Assembly: GCA_020073485.1 (NCBI GenBank)
Contig: JAIQFB010000029.1
Span: 1 to 62,740, forward strand
Reading direction: 5' to 3'
Length of the DNA stretch: 62,740 nucleotides
Origin: Terriglobia bacterium
GTDB taxonomy: Bacteria > Acidobacteriota > Terriglobia > Acidiferrales > UBA7541
The notes below the pieces were generated by a model. The model was not told where the DNA came from, searched no databases, and saw only the letters and a program-made list of their open reading frames with translations. Within the stretch, counting starts at the first letter, position 1. Every line of letters starts with the position of its first letter. Positions 15,904 through 24,949 of this stretch are shown here, in pieces. Position numbers and translations under genes: made by a program.

Positions 15904-16067
15904 GAATGCAGCTGCTGATCGTGGCCTACGGCGGGATCGCTTTCGATTTTGCTCGATCCCCAGTGCATCTCTGACCGCGTCGTCAAAATTCATGCGGACA
16001 GCGTCAGCCAGACGCAGCGAGATGGATATCTATTTTCTCTGGTTATGTCCGATTCGGCAAGAATCAC

Positions 16068-18158
16068 TCAATCGAGAGAAATATCATCAGAGAGCCCCAA
16101 CTCACGCAGCGCCACTTTGATTTCATCAATCTTCTGATTTGATACGCCACCGTCTGGTGCGATCTCGACTTTCAGCGCAACCTTCAAGCCCGTCTGGGTA
16201 GCATATTTTGCGAGTACCTTTGTATAGAAGTTCATCCATTTTTGCGGAGGTACGTCGCCTTGCCACGTCACGCGCCCGGCATTTCCAGTAGGGATGTTGA
16301 AGTTCGTTGCACCTGAGCCCGTTGACGCAGGTGCCGGGGGTGGAAGCGAAATAGTCCCAGTCGTCGGGGGCTGGGACGGCTGAATGGTTTGGGACGGAGT
16401 CGATCTTCCTGCGACATACGATTCTGCTGTCTCACGCTGGATAATGTACATATCCTCGGATAACTCAACGTCCATTGGCGTGAGCGTGGATTTCCAGTTG
16501 AACGGAGCATAAGTGCCATCTGGCTTCTTGCCAATGTAGGCAAGCATGCCATTCTCAACACCTCGGACGACCGTTTCCTTTAGGCTCTCCGCATTCAGTA
16601 AACGTGGAAACTGAGGAGACGCAAAGAACGAATCACGAACCGCCTTGGTGCTCCATTCTTTGAACGCTGGTGGCCAGTTTCTCGCGAGGAAATTAGGGCT
16701 GACCGCATCCTCAATATCGCCTTCCTGCCGAAGACGGTTTAGCACCAACTCCACGATGGACTTCGCCGCGCTCGAATGTACTAACCCGAGATCGAGCGTC
16801 TTCCATGTGTTGTCTTTTCCTAGCAGGATTAGATTTTTGTAGGTACGCCATACGCTTTCTTTGACATCGCGCTGAGCCTTATCGACGTTTACGTTAAGCT
16901 GCTTCTTTTGCGCTTCATCCAAACGCAACTCATCCGATTCGTCGGCGATGTCTTCCCAAGCAAGCACCTTGCGCGCTTCGTCTCTCAAGGCATCTGGCGA
17001 ATCCGGCACGGCCCAAACCAATCCGCTTTTATATGTTCTTCCTGAATTGCCGCTTTCTTTGGTTGCACTTTCGATGAAGTCACGGGTCGCTTTGTCTGAA
17101 ACAGATTGCTCCGGTGCAACCACGACCAACGTCAGAACCGGACGATCCGAAATCTGTCCACTCTTTTCGGGAAAGAAGACCCGTTCTACTCCGCCTCCAG
17201 CAGTAAACACCTTTTGGACTTCAGCACGCAGCCTCTCCTCGATCTTTTTCGGCTGCACACTCGCACGCCGATCTGCGAGCAGTTTGTTCAGATTCGGAGA
17301 TAGGCTGAATCGATAGCGATTCTTTTCCGATGAGAGGAAATAACAAGTCGTCGAAAGCGTTTCGAGAACAGTCTCGATATTCCCGATCTCGATCTCTGGC
17401 TCCGCGACGGCCAATCTAATTTCGGGAAGAGTGGCTTCGGTCTTGGACTGTCCGCCGTTGGACTCAAAGAAGATGGATGTCGCGACCTTTTGGTGCAAGC
17501 GAGCCTTTTTGATTGTGTCAACCGCCTCTTTATCCAATCGCACGGCGTGAGAGTCCTTCTTGCCGCAGATGTCCGTCGTAACAGCGCCCTCAAGCTTTGC
17601 GCCACCTAATTGCTCGAATGCGGCGGATCGAAACATCGGATCATCGAGGGGCGCGGTGCCCATGACGATTAGTGCGTCCTTGTGCGCCCCTTTGAATCCA
17701 GCCTGATATGCATGGGACACCCAGAGCGCCAGTAGCCTCAGGATTCCACGAGTCTGTTGGAATCGCGGCAATGCTTGCCACTTGCGTTCAAACACCGAAA
17801 GCAGCGTGGGATGGAACGGGTAGCTCGCCGCGAATGCATCCTTCGCAGTGTCAGCCGGGAACCAGTTCGGAAATTGGGTCCGGTTATCGAGGACAAATTC
17901 CCCATACTCTTGCGCTGCCCTCCTTCCGTCTTCGGGAAGTCCACCCCATTCAAATAGACGACGACGTATGATCTCGGATGTTTCGGTTTCCGCAGACATG
18001 ATCATCGCCTTCCCCAATCGATCTAATAGCTTCTGAAAGCGGTCGAAATCGCTTTCATCTTCAGGCGTCATCTCATCGAGCATCGATGGTACGGTTTGGC
18101 GCAGAGATTCATCCAGTGAGGCAAATCGGCGATTCAGGTAGTCCCTGAACTCAAGCAC
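16068..18158 (-). pseudogene. DUF499-family defence-associated ATPase, N-terminal ATPase part missing
   Basis: The 696-residue frame matches the C-terminal two thirds of DUF499 proteins: SEIIRRRLFEW, ASYPFHPTLLSVFERKWQALP, FQQTRGILRLLALWVSHAYQ, and the LEGAVTTDICGKKDSHAVR block. Full-length members have about 1000 residues and an N-terminal P-loop domain. No Walker A or B motif is present here, and the minus frame is closed by a TAG at 18204-18206. In genomes such proteins usually sit beside DUF1156 DNA methyltransferases in phage-defence islands; no partner is present. The proline-rich stretch near 565-600 is a linker. It is likely a remnant, although the remaining frame is uninterrupted. 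Confidence 0.7.
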
Positions 18159-18455
18159 ATGATACGAATGTTCGACGGAAGTCTGCAGATCACGAATGAA
18201 GAACTAACGCCCGGCTTTCTCTGCCTTGGATACATCACAGGATTTATTGACGGATACAACATTGGCATGGAAACTGACAAGTCCCAAACGGGTTCATCGC
18301 ACCCGTCTTTCTGCCTTCCCCCTAAAGAACCTATTTCTGGAAACCAAGGTCTCCGCATCGTCGTGAAATGGCTGAATGAACACCCGGAACGTCTGCAACA
18401 GCCAAAGCAAGTGTTAATCACGTTGGCATTCAAAGACGCTTTCCCTTGTAAATGA
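18159..18455 (+). CDS. Rap1a/Tai-like immunity-domain protein, probably 5'-truncated
   Basis: A 98-residue protein matching the Rap1a/Tai domain: CLGYITGFIDGY, FCLPP, GLRIVVKWLNEHPERLQQP and the C-terminal FKDAFPCK. Rap1a and Tai neutralise type VI amidase effectors in the periplasm and usually have a signal peptide and an extra N-terminal segment. Both are missing here: the frame starts only about ten residues before the domain. Its start abuts the start of the divergent truncated DUF499 gene, so both seem cut by one rearrangement. Many bacteria carry this domain without a T6SS, so immunity is not assured. Confidence 0.6.
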   Translation: MIRMFDGSLQITNEELTPGFLCLGYITGFIDGYNIGMETDKSQTGSSHPSFCLPPKEPISGNQGLRIVVKWLNEHPERLQQPKQVLITLAFKDAFPCK

Positions 18456-18463
18456 CGCGAGTG

Positions 18464-18703
18464 TCACTGGACGCGAACCTTGGCGGTATGCGTGCTCATG
18501 ACGAAGACACGCTGTCCCCTTTGATATGTTTGCGCTTCGCCAACCTTTAACCAGATTTGCGCGTTGTTTTCACAACCCCGTCTGCCACAGATGACACCGC
18601 TGGACGGATAACCAACTGGAAGATACGGCTGGTTGGAGTAGCCGGGTGGCTTCACCTTTTTTCCGCTCGGTTTCCCACATTTCTCGCAGCGGGCGATTGC
18701 CAT
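18464..18703 (-). CDS. Small zinc-ribbon-like protein
   Basis: 79 residues. The start at 18703 is chosen because GGGAGGGGAC lies directly upstream; the longer frame to 18811 has no ribosome site. CEKCGK near the N-terminus and CGRRGCENNAQIW in the middle give two cysteine pairs that could bind zinc. The rest is basic and proline-rich. No function is known to me. It is convergent with the Rap1a-like gene, separated by eight bases. Confidence 0.55.
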   Translation of the reverse strand: MAIARCEKCGKPSGKKVKPPGYSNQPYLPVGYPSSGVICGRRGCENNAQIWLKVGEAQTYQRGQRVFVMSTHTAKVRVQ

Positions 18704-18906
18704 TGTCCCCTCCCGTGGGGCGGATTCTACCCCGGTTTGGCGCAGTGGCATAATGCGGAAGAAATAAAGCGGACCCGCAAAGCGTTCGTGTTGTATAATT
18801 GTTTCTAGCATCCAGAGTGGGCGACGTTACACCGCCCCACCAACCGAGGGGTTCTTCCCCAGAATCTCCACGGTGGTAGAAAAGATGCGGCACTGAATGG
18901 TGCAAA

Positions 18907-19140
18907 ATGGCAACCAATTCAATACCCGCTGTCCCGTCTGAACGAACCAGCGATATCACCTTCGAGAATCATGGCTCTATCGTTTTGATCCGCGGATTGT
19001 CCGCAGCAGGGCAAACATGGCTAGATGAAAATGTCGGCGACGACGAGACCCAATACTTCGGAGGCGCGATTGCCGCTGAACCTCGGTACGTCGAGGCCAT
19101 CGCGCAGGGCGCAATCGAAAACGGATTGGAGATCGCATGA
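18907..19140 (+). CDS. Small conserved hypothetical protein
   Basis: 77 residues, acidic. The core HGSIVLIRGLSAAGQTWLDENV plus YFGGAIAAEPRYVEAIAQGA resembles short proteins I recall from phages and plasmids that have no assigned role. The stop overlaps the start of the next gene by four bases (ATGA), so the pair is coupled. It reads in the plus direction, against the large operon to its right. Confidence 0.65.
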   Translation: MATNSIPAVPSERTSDITFENHGSIVLIRGLSAAGQTWLDENVGDDETQYFGGAIAAEPRYVEAIAQGAIENGLEIA

Positions 19141-19466
19141 ACACGAAGTTCACAAAAGGCGACCACAAATTTCTTCGCGCCTGCGGCATTGCTGCGGAGC
19201 CGGAGCGTGATGACGCGATCTGCAACTCGCCGTCCGCCGGGTGGTGCGACGAGCCCAGTTATGAACCTGTTCGTCTGCCGCGCTGCACTATGTGCGGACG
19301 ATCAACTCGTTCCCGTCAGCGTGTGATTTGCAAATCCTGCGAGGCGTTGTGTTGTGACTGTGGCTCGGGCATGGAAGCACGAATCCGTGGACGCTGTGCC
19401 GAATGTGCGACCGCCGACCAGATGAATTATTTTTTGTATGTGCGCGGGCTTCGTCCGACGCCATGA
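19137..19466 (+). CDS. Cysteine-rich small protein
   Basis: 109 residues with at least ten cysteines: CTMCGR, CKSCEALCCDCG and CAECAT in the second half, a spacing that suggests two zinc ribbons or rubredoxin-like knuckles. It may bind nucleic acid or protein, but no family is recognised. It overlaps the preceding gene by four bases and ends 20 bases before the converging gene at 19487. Confidence 0.55.
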   Translation: MNTKFTKGDHKFLRACGIAAEPERDDAICNSPSAGWCDEPSYEPVRLPRCTMCGRSTRSRQRVICKSCEALCCDCGSGMEARIRGRCAECATADQMNYFLYVRGLRPTP

Positions 19467-19486
19467 TTGCATCGGCGAGAAATATC

Positions 19487-20239
19487 CTACCAACGCTTCC
19501 AGTCGTCGCTCCGAAGCGAAGCCAACTGCTCCGGTGTTGGTCGCCACTCTGCGTCTGCTGGCGGCTCAGGCTCGGGGATCACGATCCTCACTGGTTCGCG
19601 CCGGATCGGCTCGGCTGTCGGTGTTGGCCGAAGCCATACATCACTCCACGCATAAAGTGCTGCAGCCTTTGCTTCATCCGAGGACATGTCCCAATCAAAC
19701 TGCGAATTTGCCACGGGCCGCTGGGCCACTGGCGGTGCCGAGAGTGCTGGGTTCTGCGGCGGTCGGCATAGATCGGCGATCTCTCGGTCACTCGTCGGAA
19801 ATTCGATGAACTGCTTGCGATATTCTTCCCGGGCGAATGGATCGTTCACACGAAATCGGTGTTGAGCGGTGGCTAGCACTCCAGCATTCGTGACGCGAAA
19901 ACGGGGTCTTGCCCACTTGTCAATCGCAATCGCGGCCACTATGCGCACATTCGTAGCAAAATCTGCACTCAATGGTGCCGCTCGGGCCATCTCGGCGGAC
20001 AATGGAATCTCCGTGGTTGCCGTCAATGTTGGCAAGGCACGCGAGATGACAAATTCGCAACGACGTGCAGTTGAGAATGGGTAAAAATACTTGTAGTCTG
20101 CGTACCATCCGTTTGGCAGGCCAACGACCGGATGGTCGAAGCTGCGCACGATCTGAGCATTGAACGCACCGATAACCACCATAAAATCGACGGTAGTCGG
20201 CGTCACGTTGTGGACGATCAAATCTGGCGGCGTTTCCAC
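19487..20239 (-). CDS. Hypothetical protein, last gene of the element operon
   Basis: 250 residues, not recognised. The N-terminal half (about 1-130) is rich in alternating hydrophobic residues and looks like beta structure. The C-terminal half is proline-rich (IPEPEPPADAEW) and ends in RSDDWKRW. There is no signal peptide and no membrane helix. It follows the upstream gene by 12 bases and is the distal member of a ten-gene run that begins at 24308. A structural or packaging role is possible only by context. Confidence 0.55.
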   Translation of the reverse strand: METPPDLIVHNVTPTTVDFMVVIGAFNAQIVRSFDHPVVGLPNGWYADYKYFYPFSTARRCEFVISRALPTLTATTEIPLSAEMARAAPLSADFATNVRIVAAIAIDKWARPRFRVTNAGVLATAQHRFRVNDPFAREEYRKQFIEFPTSDREIADLCRPPQNPALSAPPVAQRPVANSQFDWDMSSDEAKAAALYAWSDVWLRPTPTAEPIRREPVRIVIPEPEPPADAEWRPTPEQLASLRSDDWKRW

Positions 20240-20251
20240 GGTCTACCTTCC

Positions 20252-21124
20252 TCACTGTTTGTCAAAAAATCTTCCGCCCTGAAACGACTGGATGAAATTT
20301 TGATTTGCAGCCTCTGGGTCGCCTTGTTTTTCTTTCCATGCTTGTAAAATTTCTTGAGGAGTGGCGTTATCCGTCATCGCGATAGCTTGCTCAGGTGACA
20401 CATCGGATTGAAACAAGAGCCCTTTCTTTTTCATGCTCTCGTAGGCTGCCGCGAGCGCGGCGACTTTGTCCTGCGCGTCCGTGAGACCGAGCGAAATTAA
20501 TTCGAGGCCCAGAACTTCGCGGTTTTTGACACCACCGGGCCAAGACGCCCCTGCTTCGCTCTGTAAAAATGTCTCGGTCGCTTGCGCCCACCCGGCCTGT
20601 GATTGAGCATTGGCGGCGGCCTCCACGTCGAAGCCCTGCTCGGCCAGATAATCACCGATGGCGTTTGTACGTTCGAGATATTCCTGAGTCGTCAACTGCC
20701 CGCTTCGAAAAGCGATATCGAGTTGAGCCTTGTCGTATGCATCGCGCTCCCGGTCGGCTTGCGTCTTGGCGTATGCCGGACGTACTGATCGCGGCGTGAT
20801 GGGCTCATCAGGCGTCAATGCTTCGGCCACCTTGTGATCCGAGGCGATCTGCGCATCGACATCAGCTTCGGTGCCCGTGAAGTCCATGTTGCGTCCGCCG
20901 ATCACGGCGGTCTTGGTGACTTGCTTTGGCGCGTCTGACTCCGCAGCCTGCTGCGCTGGAGTCAGCGGGTCCCGGCGCACGAACTGCCCCGTCTGGGGGT
21001 CCCTCTCCCCGATGTTGCTCCGCGTCAGGGCATTTTCAAGCACGGCTCTGATCTCGTCCGACGTTTGACACTTCTCAAGGTCCCGTGTTAGGGATTTATC
21101 AGCTTTCATGAATGAATCAGACAT
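20252..21124 (-). CDS. Hypothetical protein with long helical region
   Basis: 290 residues, acidic and mostly predicted helical. Residues 40-55 read ERDPQTGQFVRRDPLTP, a type of stretch common in phage-related scaffolding or minor head proteins, but this is weak. The C-terminal part has SLGLTDAQDKVAALAAAYESM and NATPQEILQAWKEKQG. It overlaps the upstream gene by eight bases and precedes the next by 12. No enzymatic motif is visible. Confidence 0.55.
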   Translation of the reverse strand: MSDSFMKADKSLTRDLEKCQTSDEIRAVLENALTRSNIGERDPQTGQFVRRDPLTPAQQAAESDAPKQVTKTAVIGGRNMDFTGTEADVDAQIASDHKVAEALTPDEPITPRSVRPAYAKTQADRERDAYDKAQLDIAFRSGQLTTQEYLERTNAIGDYLAEQGFDVEAAANAQSQAGWAQATETFLQSEAGASWPGGVKNREVLGLELISLGLTDAQDKVAALAAAYESMKKKGLLFQSDVSPEQAIAMTDNATPQEILQAWKEKQGDPEAANQNFIQSFQGGRFFDKQ

Positions 21125-21419
21125 TTTCGATCTCCTGTGATGCTTCCGAGTTCGATTTCAAATTTCTCTTGCGTTCCTGTTCTTCGACCAATTTTGCAAG
21201 CGCGTCTTCATCTCCAACCCACTCGTATGGTTGCGGATCAGGTGATAGCGGCTTCGCTCCGCGTACTCCCGGCCACGATCCATTCTTCTTACAGTGCCGC
21301 CTGAAAATGTCATAGCATCGGTGACAGTAGCCGCGAGCCTCTTCTGCAAAAGCACTACAACGCACACCGTTGTCGCCGACGCCGACACATCGTTGCGGCT
21401 TTTTTCTTGAGCGACCCAT
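21117..21419 (-). CDS. Small zinc-finger-like protein
   Basis: 100 residues. The N-terminal half has CVGVGDNGVRC, then YCHRCYDIFRRHC, a Cys/His arrangement that could hold a zinc ion. The C-terminal half is a charged helix (DEDALAKLVEEQERKRN). It starts four bases after the stop of the upstream gene and overlaps the following gene by eight. No function known. Confidence 0.55.
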   Translation of the reverse strand: MGRSRKKPQRCVGVGDNGVRCSAFAEEARGYCHRCYDIFRRHCKKNGSWPGVRGAKPLSPDPQPYEWVGDEDALAKLVEEQERKRNLKSNSEASQEIENV

Positions 21420-21422
21420 GCG

Positions 21423-21614
21423 TCACTCCTCAGTTTTCTTCGCCATGCCCGTCAGCATACGCAGGACTTCAGGATGGGCCTCGGCCCGGTTTAATACGTT
21501 TTTGTCCAACGTCGCCAACCGATGGATCGCAGTGACCGCGCGGTCAAGCTGTGTCAGCGGCAGGTCCGATATGTTCTTCGCGTCGAACAACGCAGCCTTG
21601 ATTTCGTCGGGCAT
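21423..21614 (-). CDS. Small hypothetical protein, start uncertain
   Basis: 63 residues from the only ATG. The frame stays open upstream to about 21835 and reads like protein (HANNILQAAPLEDG, KSLAWDHFHDAKSSAELA), so the true product is probably about 110 residues. No ATG, GTG or TTG exists there; a GAGGAG followed by GTA at 21761 coincides with the preceding stop, so a rare start may be used. The translated part is helical and acidic. It lies within the coupled operon. Confidence 0.5.
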   Translation of the reverse strand: MPDEIKAALFDAKNISDLPLTQLDRAVTAIHRLATLDKNVLNRAEAHPEVLRMLTGMAKKTEE

Positions 21615-21757
21615 GGGAACAGCCGCGAGTCTGGTCGCCAGTTCCGCCGAGGATTTTGCGTCGTGAAAATGATCCCACGCCAGAGACTTTACTCCGTCCT
21701 CCAGTGGCGCGGCCTGCAGAATGTTATTCGCGTGGTCGACGATGCGCGGGTCGAGAC

Positions 21758-22030
21758 TTACTGCGGCTGCTCCTCGGCAAACAACTCGGCGAACTTGGCC
21801 ACCGGGACCACGTAGTGAAGATTTAGAACGGCGTCATGCACTAGCGTGTCCCCAACGGCGGGATTTACGCCGTCGCGTTCGAGAATCCAGTTGTGCCGGG
21901 TGCCATTGTCGAGGATCAGCACGAGGCCCGCCGATGGCGACATCATTGCGCCGTGAGCCACAAGAGGGTGAACTGTTACGACGCGCGCCACTTCTACGGT
22001 ATGGGCTTTGACTCGAAATATTTTTGCCAT
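21758..22030 (-). CDS. Small hypothetical protein
   Basis: 90 residues, apparently beta-rich: VKAHTVEVARVVTVHPLVAH, LVLILDNGTRHNWILERDG, and DTLVHDAVLNLHYVVP. It resembles a small barrel or head-completion-type fold by pattern only. It starts six bases after the upstream stop. No known family recognised. Confidence 0.55.
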   Translation of the reverse strand: MAKIFRVKAHTVEVARVVTVHPLVAHGAMMSPSAGLVLILDNGTRHNWILERDGVNPAVGDTLVHDAVLNLHYVVPVAKFAELFAEEQPQ

Positions 22031-22036
22031 GGTGGT

Positions 22037-22609
22037 TTACCCCTTCGACGCCAAAATTTCCGACGCCATCTTGTACTGAGGGTGTTCGGGTGCAATGAAC
22101 GGCACACCGCGAGGGTTCTCAGCGTCCGGGGCTCCGATGCGCCATTCACGCGGCGTGATCCAGATCGCGCACGACGCGCAGGTGAATCGCGGCTGACGGT
22201 CGGGGAAGTTACGGACGACGTTGATGGACAATTGCCCCGTCGGGTATTTGTGAGGGCAGGCGGCCTGATTTTCTTTCTTGCGCCGCTCATTCTCTTCAAA
22301 TTCAACTTGGGTCATTTTGCGCTCGCGAAGTTCGCGGGCAACTGCCGCCGGATCGGGGGCACGCCGGAGTTTTTCGGCTTCGGCCATTTTCTCGGGCGTC
22401 AATGCGATTGATTGAAGCAGCGGTCCAAGTTGCGCAAACACGCCCTTGATCGCTTCAGAGACTACGGCATTCGTGTATGCCTGCGCCTCCGGGTTCAACA
22501 GCGATGTTGGGACTTTCGGCGAGGGCTCCGGCGCAGATTGCGCAGGGGCCGGAGATTCAAGAGATTTCAATTGATCCGCTACTGGTGATTCGTGTTTGTT
22601 CGACGACAT
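22037..22609 (-). CDS. Hypothetical protein with C-terminal Cys/His cluster
   Basis: 190 residues. Residues 1-45 are proline-rich and disordered. Residues 45-130 are helical and charged (KMTQVEFEENERRKKENQ). Then ACPHKYPTG and FTCASCAIWITP provide C-x-H and C-x-x-C pairs that may bind zinc. The end (PRGVPFIAPEHPQYK) is conserved-looking. No function is recognised; it stands in the middle of the coupled operon. Confidence 0.55.
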   Translation of the reverse strand: MSSNKHESPVADQLKSLESPAPAQSAPEPSPKVPTSLLNPEAQAYTNAVVSEAIKGVFAQLGPLLQSIALTPEKMAEAEKLRRAPDPAAVARELRERKMTQVEFEENERRKKENQAACPHKYPTGQLSINVVRNFPDRQPRFTCASCAIWITPREWRIGAPDAENPRGVPFIAPEHPQYKMASEILASKG

Positions 22610-22670
22610 TTTATTTCCCTTTTCTGCGGCACAGTGGCCGCGACAAACTCATACTGAAAAAAGTGCTCGA

Positions 22671-22919
22671 TCAGAAACTGCCGCGATCAATCGTTGGCAC
22701 GCCTGACTTCCAATCCTCAAGTGCTTTTGCCAGTTCTGCTGCGACACCCTCGGATATGAGACAAACGGCTTCGGCGAGTTGGGCCTCGGTCAGAGTTGAA
22801 ATATCGACAGCCTTTTCAAATCGTGCGATGGCATCCTGAATTGTCTGAGCCGTGACTGTAGTCACGAGGCCGATCTGTTCAGGATTTAGGGCCGATGACC
22901 TGTTCCACTTGGTGCTCAT
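22671..22919 (-). CDS. Small helical hypothetical protein
   Basis: 82 residues. The start at 22919 is chosen because it follows the stop of the terminase-like gene by two bases and has AAAGGGAAAT upstream; the longer frame to 23081 is antisense-like. The sequence LVTTVTAQTIQDAIARFEKAV, then TEAQLAEAVCLISEGVAAEL suggests a two-helix protein. Not recognised. Confidence 0.5.
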   Translation of the reverse strand: MSTKWNRSSALNPEQIGLVTTVTAQTIQDAIARFEKAVDISTLTEAQLAEAVCLISEGVAAELAKALEDWKSGVPTIDRGSF

Positions 22920-22921
22920 TT

Positions 22922-23311
22922 TTATTTCCCTTTCGGCTTCACGCCAATTAATTTCGCTTCGATCTCGCGCAACTTCGCGCGTGCTGGACTCCCCGGCCTG
23001 CTCGCTTCGATGTCCACTCGCACATCGTTGAGAAGAATGTCGCGCTTTGATTTTCCGAAATTGTTGAATACCCGCAGGCATGCTTGAACGTTTTTATTTC
23101 TCAGCAACTGAAATGACATCGTCCGTGCGTTTTCCCGTGCGTTTTTGCCCGCGTTTCCGAAAGCCGCCTGCGTGGCGAAAACAGGATCGGCTGCACCGAA
23201 ATCAACAATGGATTGGCAATATGTCTGGGTCCACAATTGTTGCTGCACCGTCAGCGCACGAAATTCAACGGTCCTTGAAAGTGTGTCGAGTGACATGTAC
23301 TTGCGTGCCAT
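22922..23311 (-). CDS. Terminase-small-subunit-like protein (copy 2)
   Basis: 129 residues from the ATG at 23311 (MARKYMSLDTL). The middle (LTVQQQLWTQTYCQS, AAFGNAGKNARENARTMSFQLLRNKNVQACL) follows the pattern of terminase small subunits: an LTxQQ start, an AAxxAG helix-turn-helix, then LLxNxxVxAxL. In phages that protein recognises the pac/cos site and feeds DNA to the large terminase. It is similar in layout to the 175-residue protein at 23781-24308. No large terminase is encoded in the element. The assignment rests on pattern only; a general DNA-binding role is the main alternative. Confidence 0.45.
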   Translation of the reverse strand: MARKYMSLDTLSRTVEFRALTVQQQLWTQTYCQSIVDFGAADPVFATQAAFGNAGKNARENARTMSFQLLRNKNVQACLRVFNNFGKSKRDILLNDVRVDIEASRPGSPARAKLREIEAKLIGVKPKGK

Positions 23312-23535
23312 CGCTATCCCCGTGTTGCTCTCGGCTGAATGCTCCCGAAATAAGAGGCTCGAAGGCCCCATACTATAGGAGGATTAGTCAGAAACTTGTG
23401 AGTAGTTGGTGAGTGGATGCGTTTTTCGCGAGGATTGTGAGAGGTATGCCAATCAACTGATATTGTCAGTTGGTATCCTGTTTGCCTTATCCGCTGGAGC
23501 CGTCTGCGCGTTCAAAAATTCTATCTCCCACCATG

Positions 23536-23784
23536 TCATGTCTGGCAAAGACCGTTGCTCTCCACGCGCGACGGCGCAAATCGCTTGGTATCGCGGCTCC
23601 CATCCTCGGGCTCTTCGCGCACAGTCCGAGGCCGACCGGGTCCGCGCTTTGGCACCGATGATGTCGCGGGTTTTTGCGGGATTTTCCGCCGTTCCCCGGG
23701 TCCCTCAACCGCGACCAAATCTGCAGGCGCGGGCTCCGCAGGCGTCAATGATTGCGCCCAGTCAGGAATGTTGGGATCGCTCAC
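23536..23784 (-). CDS. Small proline-rich protein with AT-hook-like motif
   Basis: 82 residues, low-complexity and charged. PKRGPGRPRTV contains the GRP core of an AT-hook, which binds the minor groove of AT-rich DNA. Its start overlaps the stop of the upstream terminase-like gene by four bases (ATGA). The gap to the next gene downstream (23312-23535) holds TATAGT on the minus strand but no convincing full promoter. Confidence 0.45.
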   Translation of the reverse strand: MSDPNIPDWAQSLTPAEPAPADLVAVEGPGERRKIPQKPATSSVPKRGPGRPRTVREEPEDGSRDTKRFAPSRVESNGLCQT

Positions 23785-24308
23785 CGCGTCACCTCGACAT
23801 TCGCCAGTTGCACGTACTGCCCGTCAGCGGTGCGATATCCGCGCACGACACCACTGCTATCAACCAGCGGCATTGCACCTGTCGGGATGCGACTGTCGGT
23901 GGCGGGCCGGGGCGTTTCAACTTCGTCGTCGTCCTTGGCCGGAGCCAGTCCGAGAAGCAGCCGTTCCTTCTGCGCCAGAAAGCGTGAAGCGGCAACCGAT
24001 CCGGGCTCTGCATGTTTGAGGTTGGAGACCACCTCTTCGTAGAGCACGTCGAGCGGCGACTTGCCGAGGTAGACGTTCAACGCAGCCTTGACACTCGCCA
24101 CCTCGCGCACGGCGTAGCTGAAAATCTGAGCCTGCCGGGCATTCTTGCTGCCGTAGGCTGCCAGCACCGCCTTCGTAAAATCCTGAGTCTCGATCAGCGC
24201 GAGCAGGAAGGCTTGCTGCTTCGCGGTGCAGGCGGCAAACTCCGGGGACAGCTTCCACTGATTGAGCGGTATGAGTCCTTTGCTGCCCGGTTTGAGTACA
24301 TGTGCCAT
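23781..24308 (-). CDS. Terminase-small-subunit-like protein (copy 1), first gene of operon
   Basis: 175 residues. TAKQQAFLLALIETQDFTKAV, AAYGSKNARQAQIFSY and VREVASVKAALNVYLG follow the helix-turn-helix layout of small terminases, and SRFLAQKERLLLGL fits the following helices. Residues 45-75 align with the protein at 22922-23311, so the two look paralogous. The C-terminal 50 residues (PATDSRIPTGAMPLVD, VRGYRTADGQYV) are a separate small module. GAGAGGGG lies upstream of the ATG. This gene leads the ten-gene minus-strand operon. Confidence in the terminase name is modest. Confidence 0.45.
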   Translation of the reverse strand: MAHVLKPGSKGLIPLNQWKLSPEFAACTAKQQAFLLALIETQDFTKAVLAAYGSKNARQAQIFSYAVREVASVKAALNVYLGKSPLDVLYEEVVSNLKHAEPGSVAASRFLAQKERLLLGLAPAKDDDEVETPRPATDSRIPTGAMPLVDSSGVVRGYRTADGQYVQLANVEVTR

Positions 24309-24949
24309 CGAAAAATCACCCCTCTCTTTAGAGGCGATAGTCCGATTTGTTCATCCGCGATTCATCGAAGGATTCATTTTCGGCTCACGAAGGGGCTGGT
24401 CGGGCAGAGAAAACCGGACGCGGGCTGTCACCGACTGTGCCAGCTTTGTAACAGCCATTCATGACGACGTGTGTGCGGCGTTGCAGCGGCGTCACCGTGG
24501 TGTAACGGCGCAGGCCGGGGAGTCTCGGGGTTTCTGGGCCATGGTGGTGGATCGCCCGGGGCACCGGGGGACCGGGACTCGGGGTTCCGGCATTCTGTGG
24601 CGGGCTGGGACGGTAGGTACGCTTGGGTTTCTACTGCCTGCCGGGAATATGGGGAGGGAAAATTAACATCGCGTGAACAGAGGTGTGTGAGGGTAGGGAC
24701 TAAGCCTTGCGCCGCTGGCGACCCGTCGGGGATTTTTCAGTCCAAAATCGAATTCCAATGGGACCCCTAAATCCTGCGTTGCCAGCACTTTACATACTAA
24801 GCACATCGCGTCGCGGTCGAGAAATGAAGTTGGCCCTCGGGATCGCGCGCCGGGTGCGTGGGCGTATGGTGGGTGCGAAATTAGAGCGAAATTGGTACTT
24901 TACTATGTAACATTACTAATGTAAAGTGGTGTGCCTGGAGGCAAGTCCG
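24309..24949. other. Non-coding stretch between operon and recombinase, with palindrome
   Basis: No convincing gene in 640 bases. It separates the divergent minus-strand operon and the plus-strand recombinase. Near its right end, CTTTAC...GTAAAG (24898-24926) encloses ACATTACTAATGT (24910-24922), two nested inverted repeats just upstream of the recombinase ribosome site. They may form an operator. Confidence 0.4.
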
